Source: Clostridiales bacterium
GTDB taxonomy: Bacteria > Bacillota > Clostridia > Oscillospirales > Oscillospiraceae
Assembly (NCBI GenBank): GCA_018374635.1
Contig: JAHAEW010000017.1
Coordinates: 1-46,294 of the forward strand
Direction of reading: 5' to 3'
DNA length: 46,294 nt
Shown: positions 27,061 to 38,400 of the stretch, one piece after another
Layout: every line of letters starts with the position of its first letter
Numbering within the stretch: the stretch's first letter is position 1
Program-made: the position numbers and the translations under genes
The notes under the pieces: generated by a model
Told to the model about the DNA's origin: nothing
Databases searched by the model: none
What the model saw: the letters and a program-made list of their open reading frames with translations, nothing else

Positions 27061-28362
27061 ATGTATGAAGAACGGATCTGGAGATTCCTGAAGGGGAAGC
27101 TGCTTTCCGACTGCGGAGCCGCCGGACTGATGGGAAACCTCTACGCCGAAAGCGGGCTGAACCCCGTCAATCTCCAGAACACCCATGAGAGGAAGCTGGG
27201 GCTCTCGGACAAGGAATACACCCAGCAGGTGGATTTCGGACTTTACGCCGACTTTGTCCATGACGGAGCGGGTTACGGCCTTGCCCAGTGGACCTTCTGG
27301 AGCCGGAAGCAGAACCTGCTGGCCTTTGCCAAAAGCAGGGAGAAGAGCATCGGCGATCTGGAGACGCAGCTGGAGTTCCTGTGGAAGGAGCTGACGGAAA
27401 GCTACGCCTCCCTGGCGCAGATGCTGCTGAGTGCCAGTTCTGTCCGGGCCGCCTCCGACGCGGTCCTGCTCCAGTTTGAACGCCCGGCCGACCAGAGTGA
27501 GACGGCCAAAGCCCGCCGGGCTGCCTACGGGCAGAAGTATTACGACCAATTTGCAGGAAAGGAGGCGGCCGCCATGAGCAACAGTTCATTGGTCTCCTAC
27601 ACAAAGCTGTCCCCTAACCATTCCGGTAGGCGCAAGCACGCCATCGATACCATCTCCATCCACTGTATGGCCGGTGATTTGACGGTGGAGAGCTGCGGAA
27701 ACCTGTTCGCCAGCCCAAGCCGGAAGGCCAGCAGCAATTACGGGATCGGGAGCGACGGCCGGATCGGACTCTATGTGGAGGAATGCAATCGCTCCTGGTG
27801 CACCTCCTCCAGCTCCAACGACAACCGGGCCATTACCATCGAGGTGGCGAACAATGGGGGAGCCAACCAGGGATGGCCGGTATCTGACGCGGCTTATCGG
27901 TCCCTGATCGCCCTCCTGGTGGACATCTGCCGGAGAAACGGGATCAAACGGCTGCTCTGGAAGGGCGACAAGTCGCTGATCGGGCAGGTGGATAAGCAGA
28001 ACATGACCGTCCACCGCTGGTTTGCGGCAAAGGCGTGCCCAGGGGACTGGCTTTACAGCCGCCACGGGCAGATCGCCGATGAGGTAAATGCAAAACTGTC
28101 TGAGGAGGACGAGGATATGGACCAGACAAAATTCAATGAGATGTTCTCCGCCGCCATGACGGATTATCTCAAAGGTCTTCAGAACAACAACTGCGGCGAC
28201 TGGTCCCAGGAAGCGCGGGACTGGTGTATAAGCGTCGGGCTGTTTGCCGGAAACGGAACCGCAGTGGACGGAAAGCCGAACATGATGTGGCCGTCCGGGC
28301 TGACCCGTGAACAGGCCGCCCAGCTCTTCTACCGGCTTGCGAAGATGGTGGGGCTTGCGTGA
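27061..28362 (+). CDS. Endolysin: lysozyme-like domain plus amidase, with internal start (433 aa)
   Basis: Residues 1-165 are a phage tail-lysozyme-type domain (CGAAGLMGNLYAESGLNP, with Glu30 as the likely catalytic residue; then GYGLAQWTFWSRKQNLL). Residues about 180-350 are a zinc N-acetylmuramoyl-L-alanine amidase: ISIHCMAG (His201), MTVHRWFAAKACPG (second His and Cys). The last 70 residues (QEARDWCISVGLFAGNG, then GLTREQAAQLFYRLAKM) resemble an S-layer-homology-like wall-binding repeat. ATG 27574 has AAAGGAGG at 27558-27565, so a 262-aa amidase-only product is likely too. It lies between tail chaperone and tape measure. Confidence 0.85.
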   Translation: MYEERIWRFLKGKLLSDCGAAGLMGNLYAESGLNPVNLQNTHERKLGLSDKEYTQQVDFGLYADFVHDGAGYGLAQWTFWSRKQNLLAFAKSREKSIGDLETQLEFLWKELTESYASLAQMLLSASSVRAASDAVLLQFERPADQSETAKARRAAYGQKYYDQFAGKEAAAMSNSSLVSYTKLSPNHSGRRKHAIDTISIHCMAGDLTVESCGNLFASPSRKASSNYGIGSDGRIGLYVEECNRSWCTSSSSNDNRAITIEVANNGGANQGWPVSDAAYRSLIALLVDICRRNGIKRLLWKGDKSLIGQVDKQNMTVHRWFAAKACPGDWLYSRHGQIADEVNAKLSEEDEDMDQTKFNEMFSAAMTDYLKGLQNNNCGDWSQEARDWCISVGLFAGNGTAVDGKPNMMWPSGLTREQAAQLFYRLAKMVGLA

Positions 28363-28715
28363 TGAGAAATCGTACAAGCCGAACCAGAGGCAAAGCTGGA
28401 AGAAAGCCGGACCTGTCGCAGTTTTCAAAATGGATGATCGCCGACATTCGTCCCCTGCTGTGGGTCGTGACTGTCGGCGGTTTTTTACTGGCCTTTTACT
28501 GTGTCTACAAGGGATACACCGGCGCGCTTCCGTGGATCGGCGCTATGGTGGGGCTCCCCTGGGGCGCCCATGGCATGGTGTGCAGCTTTTATCTGAACCT
28601 GTGCAAATCCGACCACCGGGAGGGCGGCATCACCTTTGAAACGGCAAAGGCCGCCAATTTCAACACCAATGTTTCACAGACGCCGGTAGGCTCCGTGGAG
28701 AGCCCGGCAATTTAA
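28362..28715 (+). CDS. Membrane protein of the lysis cassette (117 aa)
   Basis: ATG 28362 (or GTG 28359) overlaps the endolysin stop. A basic N-terminus is followed by two hydrophobic helices (about residues 31-50 and 55-76: LLWVVTVGGFLLAFYCVYKG and PWIGAMVGLPWGAHGMVCSF) and a soluble Asn/Thr-rich end. Placed between endolysin and holin, it may be a second holin, antiholin or pinholin-like partner. A TTCAAAATGG copy lies at 28424. Confidence 0.6.
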   Translation: MRNRTSRTRGKAGRKPDLSQFSKWMIADIRPLLWVVTVGGFLLAFYCVYKGYTGALPWIGAMVGLPWGAHGMVCSFYLNLCKSDHREGGITFETAKAANFNTNVSQTPVGSVESPAI

Positions 28716-28727
28716 GGAGGAGTATCG

Positions 28728-29033
28728 ATGACTGCGGAAATCATTTCCTCGCTGCTGATGCTTGTTGGCGGAATCACCATCCTGACCAACATCATCGTGC
28801 AGGTGGTCAAGAGCATCACCTGGGACAAAATTCCCACAAATCTGGTTGCGCTGTTCGTATCAGAGGCGCTGACGCTGGCCCTGGGAGGGGCCTATGCCTC
28901 GGTAAAGGGCATCGACATCGCCTGGTACATGGTGGCGGCCGCCATCGTGGTGGGGCTGATGTCCGCCTATGCGGCCATGTTCGGCTTCGATAAATTCAAG
29001 GAAGCCATCGAGGGCTGGAAACAGAAAAGCTGA
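28728..29033 (+). CDS. Holin (101 aa)
   Basis: AAGGAGG precedes ATG 28728. Two to three hydrophobic helices (about residues 5-29, 40-58 and 64-86), a short charged loop (KSITWDKIP), and a charged C-terminus (FKEAIEGWKQKS) make a class of small holins common in Clostridia phages. It should form membrane lesions that release the endolysin. It adjoins the endolysin, which supports the call. Confidence 0.75.
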   Translation: MTAEIISSLLMLVGGITILTNIIVQVVKSITWDKIPTNLVALFVSEALTLALGGAYASVKGIDIAWYMVAAAIVVGLMSAYAAMFGFDKFKEAIEGWKQKS

Positions 29034-29054
29034 TCTTGAAGGAGGTGGCCGAAC

Positions 29055-29432
29055 GTGATCCATTTCAGACATACGGGGGATTTCTCGAAGCTGACCCGGT
29101 TTATGGAACGGGCAAAGGAGGCCGTCCGTCTCGGCGATCTGAACAAGTATGGCCGGGCGGGGGTGGCGGCCCTCTCGTCCGCAACCCCGGTTGACTCCGG
29201 AGAAACGGCCGCCTCCTGGTATTACGAGATTACCAACAAGAACAACACCATCACCATCTCGTTTCACAATTCCAACATTCAAAATGGAGTCCCCATCGCC
29301 ATCCTTCTCCAATACGGGCATGGCACGGGGACCGGAGGCTGGGTACAGGGAAGAGATTACATCAACCCTGCGATCCAGCCTATTTTTGACCAGATAGCAG
29401 AATACGCCTGGAAGGAGGTGACTCGGTCATGA
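29055..29432 (+). CDS. HK97 gp10-like tail-connector protein (125 aa)
   Basis: The blocks ATPVDSGETAASWYYEI (about residues 47-63), IAILLQYGHGTGTGGWVQGR and DYINPAIQPIFDQIAEYAW are those of the HK97 gp10/putative tail-component family, normally found with the neck genes near the major tail protein. GTG 29055 follows GGAGGTGG. Here it is separated from the neck by tail chaperones and lysis genes and overlaps the tape measure by 4 bases. Confidence 0.78.
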   Translation: MIHFRHTGDFSKLTRFMERAKEAVRLGDLNKYGRAGVAALSSATPVDSGETAASWYYEITNKNNTITISFHNSNIQNGVPIAILLQYGHGTGTGGWVQGRDYINPAIQPIFDQIAEYAWKEVTRS

Positions 29433-32400
29433 GCAGGACGATCGACGAGAGAATCGTTGAAATGCGGTTTGATAACCGGCAGTTCGAGCAGAACGTGCAG
29501 ACCAGCCTGTCTACGCTGGACAAACTCAAGCGGGGACTGGACCTGGACAACGCCGCCAAGAGCCTTGACGGGCTTGGGGACGCGGCGAAGCGGTGCGACA
29601 TGTCCGTCCTCGGCAAGTCTGTGGAGACGGTCCAGGCCAAATTTTCGGCGTTCCAGGTCGTCGCCATGACGACTCTTTCCAACATCACCAATTCGGCGGT
29701 GAACACGGGAAAGCGGCTCGTGTCCGCCCTGACAATCGACCCCATTAAAACGGGTTTTCAGGAGTATGAGACCCAGATCGGGGCGGTGCAGACCATCCTG
29801 GCCAACACCCAGCACGAGGGGACCAACCTCCAGCAGGTGAACCGGGCCCTGGATGAGCTGAATACCTACGCGGATAAGACCATCTACAACTTTACCGAGA
29901 TGACCCGGAACATCGGCACGTTCACCGCGGCCGGCGTCAACCTGCGGACCTCGGTGGACTCCATCAAGGGTATCGCTAACCTGGCGGCCATTTCGGGCTC
30001 CACCTCCCAGCAGGCATCCACAGCCATGTACCAGCTCTCCCAGGCCCTGGCCGCAGGCAAGGTCTCCCTGATGGACTGGAACTCTGTGGTCAACGCCGGT
30101 ATGGGCGGCAAGGTGTTCCAGGACGCCCTGGTGCGCACCTCCGAGCTGCTGGGCACCGGCGCGCAGAACGCCATCAATATGTACGGCTCCTTCCGGGAAT
30201 CCCTCACCAGAGGCGAGTGGCTCACCACAGAGGTGCTTACCGAGACCCTGAAGCAGTTTGCCGGCGCGTACAGCGAGGCCGACCTGATCCAGCAGGGATT
30301 CTCGGAGGCCCAGGCCCGGGACATCGCCCAAATGGCGAAGACGGCGGAGGACGCCGCCACCAAGGTCAAGACCTTTACCCAGCTCTGGGACACCCTGAAG
30401 GAGAGCGCTCAGTCCGGCTGGACCACCACATGGGAAATCCTGGTTGGCGACTTTGAGGAAGCCAAGGAAGTGCTGACCGAGGTGTCCGACGCCATTGGCG
30501 GCGTGATCAGCGAGACCTCCCAGGCGAGAAACGAATTACTCAGCGGCGGTCTCAGCTCCGGCTGGAAGCAGCTGCTGGACCAGGGCATCGCCGATGAGGG
30601 CGGGTTCATTGAGTCCATCCAGGAGGTGGCCCGAGAGAGCGGCGACGCCTTTGACAAGCTGGTGGCCGACTCGGAGAGCTTCAGTGACGCGCTGAAGCAG
30701 GGGCTGACGGACGGGGTCGTATCCTCCGAGACCCTGACGCAGGCGGTCCATAACCTGCGGGAGAAGATGACCGGCATGTCCCAGGAGGAGCGCAAGGCGG
30801 CCGGATACACCGCGGAGATGATCGAGCAGATTGAAGCCCTGGACAAGGGACTTCAAAATGGTTCGGTCTCCATGGAGGAGTTTACGGAAAAGATCCTGCG
30901 CCCCTCCGGACGGGAAAACCTGATCCAGGCGGTCTGGAATGCGGCTAAGGGCCTGGTCAGCGTCATTACCCCCATCAAGGACGCATTCCGCGAAATCTTT
31001 CCGCCCGCAACCGCCGACCAGCTGTACTCTCTTACGGAGACTCTCCGCAGCTTTTCTGAGTGGCTGACCCTCTCCGAGGAGACGGCGGACAAGCTGGGGC
31101 GCACCTTCAAGGGGCTTTTCTCGGTGCTGGACCTGGTGCGGCAGGGCGCTCTGGCGATTTTCAACGCTTTGGCGCCTCTGGGCAGCGGAGCCGGTTCCCT
31201 GGCTGACGGCATTCTCACCATAACCGCAGGGATCGGAGATTTCCTGGTCGGCATCAACGAGGCGGCCAAGCAGGGAGAGTTCTTTGGAACGGTGGCCCAG
31301 ACGGTCGCCTCGGCGCTGGAGTTTGTTGTGTCCGGGATCGAGCGACTGACCGGATTTCTCGCCGACGCCTTTGCTGCCCCAGGCCTGGAATCCTTCCAGG
31401 CGCTTTTGGGACGCATCCAGACCCGCATTGGGCAGGTCATCGACGTGGTGAGCGGCCTGGGCGGCGGGGTCAGCGACGCGGCGGATACTATGGATTCCGC
31501 CCTGGAAAACAGCAAATTCCTGCAAATGCTCCAGACCATTTTCAACGGCGCAAAGACCCTGGTCTCTGGCATCATCGGCGTATTCGGCGGCCTTGCCGGC
31601 GCACTGGTGGAGAGCCTGAGCAACGCGAATTTCAGCGGCGTCATCGACCTGCTGAACGGCGTCTCCCTGGGTGCTATCGCCCTGGGCATTAAGAAGTTCC
31701 TGGACTCCTTCCGGGGGGTCACAGACAGCGTCGGCAGCATCAAGGAGGGCGTGATCGGGATTCTGGACGGCGTAAAGGGCTGTTTCCAGGCCTGGCAGAA
31801 TGACGTCAACGCCAAGGCCCTGCTGAAGATCGCGGCCGCTGTCGCGGTGCTGTCCGCATCCATTCTCACCATTTCCCTGATCGACAGTGAAAAGCTGACG
31901 GCGTCCCTGGGGGCCATCACGGTGCTCTTTACCGAGCTGATGGCGGCCATGGCGGTGTTCGGAAAGCTGGACCTGAATGTCCGCGGAACAATGAAGCGCT
32001 CCACGGCAATGATCGCCCTCTCCTCCTCGGTCCTGATTCTGGCCTCCGCGCTGAAAAGCATTGCCACGCTGGAACCGGAACAGATGGCGGCGGGGCTTGC
32101 GGGCATCGCCGGACTTATGGCTGCCCTGGTGGCAGCCGCGAAGGTGCTGGGCTCCGGTTCAAGCTCCATCATCAAGGGTTCTGCCCAGATGGTGGTCTTT
32201 GCCGCGGCAATCAAAATACTGGCCTCGGCCTGCGCCGACCTGGCCCAGCTGGACCTTGCCGGACTGGCAAAGGGTCTGATCGGCGTCGGTGTGCTGCTGG
32301 CAGAGGTATCGCTCTTCATGAACGCGGCCAAGTTCAGCGGAAGGTCGGTGGTCACTGCCTCGGGCGTTCTGGTACTGGCCGGCGCTATGAAGGTGCTGGC

Positions 32401-35400
32401 CTCGGCCTGCAAAGACTTTGCCCAGATGGGTGTTGGCGAGCTGGTCAAGGGGCTGAGCGCCATCGGCGCGGTCCTGCTGGAGATCACGGCCTTTACCAAG
32501 CTGGCCGGAAGCGCCAAGGGGCTGATCACCACCGGAGCCGCCATGATCGAGATTGGCGCGGCCATGAAGATATTTGCCTCCGCTATGGCGGACTTCGGAC
32601 GGATGTCTCTGGCAGAGATCGGCAAGGGCTTGCTGGCTATGGGCGGAGCCCTGGCAGAGGTGGCTGTGGCCATGCGCTTTATGCCCCGGAACATGGTAAC
32701 CATGGGGGCGGGCTTGATCGCGGTGGGAGCCGCGCTGAACATCATTGCCGACGCCATGCGGTCCATGGGCGGCATGAGCTGGGAGGCTGTCGCAAAGAGC
32801 CTGGTCACCATGGGCGGGGCTCTGGTCGAGCTGGCCGTTGGTCTGAACTTCATGAACGGCACGTTGGGCGGTTCCGCCGCCATGCTGGTGGCTGCCGCCG
32901 CGCTGGCAGTGCTGACGCCGGTGCTGGTTACGCTGGGCAGCATGAGCTGGGAAGCCATTGCCAAGGGGCTGGTCACGGTGGCCGGCGCCTTTGCCGTCAT
33001 CGGAACGGCCGGCGCACTGCTCACTCCGCTGCTGCCGACGATTCTTGGCCTGGGCGGCGCCTTCGCTCTGATCGGCGTTGGTGTTGCCGGCGTTGGGGCA
33101 GGTCTGCTCCTTGTCGGAACCGGCCTATCCGCCATTGCGGTGGGCATTACGGCCCTGGCAACCTCCCTTGGAGCGGGCGTAGCCATTATCGTGGCCGGCC
33201 TGACCTCTATCATCACGGGCATCGCGGCGCTGATCCCGGCCATTGCGGAGAAGCTGGGTGAGGCGGTGGTGGCCTTTGCACAGGTCATTACGAATGGCGC
33301 TCCTGCCATTGGCGAGGCCGTCAAGACCCTTGTCCTCACCATGGTGGACGTTCTGGTGGAGTGTGTCCCGGCCATCGCCGAGGGCGCTCTGGAGCTGGTT
33401 GCCGGGGTGCTGGACGCCCTGGTGGCCTATACGCCCCAGATCGTGGACTCCATCATGCAGTTCCTGATCGCGGTGATCGACGGGCTGGCCCGCAACATGC
33501 CCACCCTGATCCAGTCGGTGGTGGACCTGCTGATGTCCTTCTTCTCCGGCATCGTATCGGCGCTGGGAAGCATCGACACCGACGCGCTGCTGAAGGGCAT
33601 CGCCGGAATCGGCCTGCTGAGCGGCATTATGGTGGCGCTGGGCGCTCTGGCCGGACTGATCCCCTCCGCCATGGTGGGTGTGCTTGGTCTGGGCGTTGTC
33701 ATCGCAGAGCTGGCCATTGTTCTGGCGGCGGTGGGCGCGCTGGCGCAGATCCCCGGCCTGGAGTGGCTCATCAGCGAGGGTGGTCAGCTCTTGCAGACCA
33801 TCGGGAACGCCATTGGTGGCTTTATCGGCGGCATCGTGGGCGGATTTATGAGCGGGGTATCCGGCTCCTTCCCCCAGATCGGCATGGACCTGGCCGCCTT
33901 TATGACCAACATACAGCCCTTTATCGACGGGGCAAGAGGTATCGACCCGGCCATGCTGGAGGGCGTCAAGGCCCTCACCGGGGCGATCATGCTGATTACG
34001 GCGGCCGATTTGCTGGAGGGTCTGACCTCCTGGCTCACCGGCGGCTCGTCCCTTTCCACCTTTGCCGAGGAGCTGGTGCCCTTCGGCGAGGCTATGAAGA
34101 AATTCTCCCACAGCATTACCGGACTGGACGGCGACCTGGTCAGCACGGCGGCAATCGCTGGAAAGACACTGGCTGAGATGGCCGCGATCCTGCCCAACAG
34201 CGGCGGCATCGCGGGATTCTTTGCCGGAGAAAACGACATGGGGACCTTCGGCGACCAGCTTGTGGGCTTCGGCGGCTCCATGATGAAGTTTGCCGCAAGC
34301 ATCAAGGGGCTGGACACCGACGCGGTTCAAAATGCTGCTATCGCCGGTAAGGCCATGGCGGAGCTGGCTGCCACCCTCCCCAACACAGGAGGGGCGGTGG
34401 GCTTCTTTGCCGGCAACAACGACATGGACGACTTCGGCGAACAGCTCGTACCCTTCGGAGCGGCCATCAAAGCCTATTCCGACGCGGTCAAGGGGCTTGA
34501 TGTGGAGGCGGTCACCAATTCCGCCATTGCCGGACAGGCCATGTCGGAGCTGGCGGCTACTTTGCCCAACACCGGCGGAGCCATAGCCTTCTTCGCTGGC
34601 GACAACGACCTTGCCACCTTCGGCGAGCAGCTGGTGTCCTTCGGGGCGTCCATCAAAAGCTATGCCCAGGAGGTGACGGGGCTGGATACCGACGCGGTCG
34701 CCAGCTCGGCGGTCGCCGGACAGACCCTGGTGGAGTTGGCAAACACCTTGCCCAACACCGGGGGCCTGGTGGCCTTCTTCACAGGCGACAACGACCTTGA
34801 GACCTTCGGGGAACAGCTGGTGCCCTTTGGGGAGGCGATGAAGGCCTACTCCGACAGCGTGACCGGCATGGACAGCGCAGCCGTAACCGCCTCCGCCACT
34901 GCGGCGAAGGCCCTTGCGGAGCTGCAAGCCTCGCTGCCCAATATTGGCGGCGTGGTGGATTTCTTTACCGGCGGCAACGACCTGGAGACCTTCGCAAACG
35001 GCCTTCTCCCCTTTGGAGAGGGCATGAAGGCCTATGCCGACGCGGTGAGCGGAATGGACGCGGGGGCGGTTTCCGCCTCCATTATCGCCGCCCAGGCCCT
35101 GGCAGAGCTCCAGGCATCTCTTCCCCATGTGGGAGGGGTGATGAACTTCTTTACCGGGGGCAACGATCTTGGCCTGTTCGCAGAGGGGATTCTCTCCTTC
35201 GGCGAGGCCATGAATTCCTACGGAAACGCCGTATCCGGCATCGATGCCGGGGCGGTATCCGCCTCCGCTACTGCGGCTCAGGCGCTGTCCCGGCTCCAGG
35301 CGTCCCTCCCCAATGTAGGCGGCATCATGGAATTCTTCACCGGCGGGAATGACCTTGGGAAATTTTCCGAGGGCATCATCCCCTTCGGCGAAGCGATGAA

Positions 35401-38400
35401 AGCCTACGGCGAGTCGGTGGCCGGCATCGACTCCAGCGCGGTAGAGGCCTCTGCCACTGCCGCTCAATCCCTGGCAGAGCTCCAGGCGGCCCTTCCCCAG
35501 GTGGGCGGGCTTATGGAGTTCTTTACCGGCGGCAATGACCTTGGGGTATTCTCGGAGGGCATCGTGCCCTTTGGGGCCGCTATGAAGTCCTATGCCGAAG
35601 CGGTTTCCGGCATCAACGCCGACGCGGTCACGGCCTCCGCTGTGGCGGCCCAGGCGCTGGCACAGCTGCAAACCGACCTGCCCAATGTGAGCGGGGTCAT
35701 GGCATTCTTCAACGGAGGCAACGACCTTGGAACCTTTGCCGCCGGCATCGTACCCTTCGGCGCGGCCATGAAGTCCTATGGGGACGCCGTGGCCGACATC
35801 AACACCGGAGCCATCACCGCCTCGGCCATTGCCGCCCAGTCTCTGGCGCGGCTGCAAGAGGCCCTTCCCCTGGTAGGCGGTGTGATGGAATTCTTCAACG
35901 GAAGCCAGGACCTGGCCGCTTTTGCGGCGGGCATCATCCCCTTCGGCGCGGCCATGAAATCCTACGGCGACGCTGTGGCGGATATTCGGCCGGAAGCGGT
36001 GGAAAGCTCCGCCTCCGCCGGAATGGCCCTGGTGGAGCTGGCAAAGGCCCTTCCCAACACGGGCGGCCTGCTGTCCTTCTTTACCGGAGGGACCGACCTG
36101 GCCGCCTTTGGCGATGACCTGACGCTGTTTGGCGCGGATCTTTCCGCCTATGCGGAGGCCATCAGCAATGTGAAGGCGGACGCGGTGACGGCCTCGGCCA
36201 ACGCAGCGGAAGCGCTCTCCAATCTCGCCTCCGGCCTGCCGGACAGCAGTCTGTTTGACAAGTGGTTCGGCGGAGACCAGACGCTGGCCTCCTTTGGCGG
36301 GGATATTTCCAAGTTCGGCGCGGCCATGAAGGACTATTACGGCCAAATCTCCGGCATCGACACCGGGCGGATGGCCGACGTGGTCGCACAGGTATGGAGC
36401 CTGCTGGAGCTGGCTGAGGGGGCCGCAGGGGTCAACACCAGCGGTCTGACCGGCTTTGCCGACAGCATGAGGAAGATGGGAGACGCCGGCATCTCCGGCT
36501 TTACCAGCGCTTTCTACAACTGCGGCGACACGGTCAACAAAGCCGTGTCCAGTATGCTGTCCACCGTCAGCGGCGCCGTCCTCTCCAACCTCCCCGTGAC
36601 AAACGGGGCCATGGAGACGGTGGTCCAGTCGCTGGCGAACATTGTGGACGGGAAGGTCCCGGCCATCCGGACATCGACATCGGATATGATGCGGACCATG
36701 GAAGCATCCATCACGGCCCACTCCAGAACGGTGGGGGACGCGATGAGGACGGTGCTCTCCACCGCCGTATCCAACATCAACCGCATGAAGCCGGAGTTCG
36801 AGACCGCCGGAAAGAACGCCGGGCAGGGCTTTATCAACGGCATCAACTCCAAGCTGGGCGGCGCAAGGTCCGCCGGCCGAAGCCTGGGCCTGGCCGCTCT
36901 GGAAGCGGCAAAGAAGGCGCTGGACAGCCACTCCCCCTCCCGGGAATTCATCCATCTGGGCGAAAACGTGGGCGAGGGTCTGGCCATCGGCGTCAACAAC
37001 AGCATCGTCCCTGCCGCACAGGCCGCCTCCGGCATGATCGACGAGGTGATCGCCGTCAGCGAGAAGGGCGTCGATGCCTTTGAGGATTGGATCAACGAGA
37101 AGCAGTATTACGGCGAGCTGAGCCTGATGGACGAGCTGGCCGGATGGGAAAACCTCCAAAAGAAGTACAGGGCCGGCAGTGAGGAGCGGATGAAGATCGA
37201 CCGGGAGGTCTATCGGGTTCAAAATGAACTGGTTTCCGCCACCTACCAGGCCTCCCTGGACTGGATCGAGGAGGAGAAGTATTACAAGCGCCTGAGCACC
37301 GAGGAGGAGCTGGCCGCCTATGAGCGGATGCAGGCCCGGTATCTGGAGGGCAGCAAGGAACGGATGGAGCTGGACCGGAAGGTCTTCACCCTCCGCAACC
37401 AGCTTGTGGACGAGTCCTATCAGAACTCCATGGACTGGATCGAGGAGGAAAAGTATTACAACCGTCTGAGCCTGGCCGACGAGCTGGCCGCCTACAAGCG
37501 GGTCCAGAGCCGGTACGCCAAGGGCACCGAGGAGCGGAAGAAGCTGGACCGGGAGGTCTACCGGCTGGAGCAGGAAATCTACGAGGCCCAGCAGCAGTAC
37601 ATCGCCGACGTGCAGAGCGTTCAGGAGTCTGCCAACCAGCGGCGCATCCAGCTGGAGGAGGCCTATGCCAACAAGGTCAAGTCCATCAACGAGCAGCTGG
37701 AACGGGACATCGAATCCCTGAACCAGCAGTATCAGGACGCGGTGGAGTCCCGGACCAAGAGCCTGTACCAGTCCTACGGCCTCTTTGACGAGGTCGCGAA
37801 GAAGGAAGCGGTCAGCAGTGAAACGCTGATGCAGAATCTGGAGGGTCAGGTCCAGGAGTTTGGCGAGTGGCAGGATATTCTGGGTCAGCTCTCCGCCAGG
37901 GGCGTTGACTCGGACCTGATCGCGGAGCTTCAGGAGATGGGGCCCTCTGCCATCGAAGAGATCCGGGCGCTGAACTCCATGAGCGATGACGAGCTGGAGA
38001 AGTATGTCTCCCTCTGGTCCATCAAGCACGCCCAGGCCCGTGACCAGGCGACCTCGGAACTGGAGGGGCTTCGGGTGGAGACCCAGGAGCAGATCGCGCA
38101 GCTCCGGGCGGACGCGGCGGTGGAGCTGGAGGAGTACCGGCTGACCTGGCAGAGCGAAATGGCCCAGCTGGAGGAGGATACCAGCCGTCAGCTGGCCTCC
38201 CTCCGGCAGGAATTCTCGGAAAATGTGGGCCTGATCAAGCGGGACACGGAAGCCAAGATGACGGAAATGACCGAGGCGGCCCGGAAAATCCTGTCGGAAG
38301 CCGGGTGGACGGAGACGGGACAGCAAATTCCCGCCGGCCTCGCCCAGGGCGTGGCCCAGTCCAAATCCACCTTTATCGACGAGCTGACCAGCATGGCGCT

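Noticed and set aside
30853..33375. 840-codon - strand frame opposite the tape measure
   Set aside because: Ala/Pro/Ser/Met-rich mirror of the hydrophobic + strand coding; no family features.
34061..36448. Regular repeats that could suggest a CRISPR array
   Set aside because: Period 186 bases, continuous coding frame, units diverged without identical repeat and variable spacer structure.
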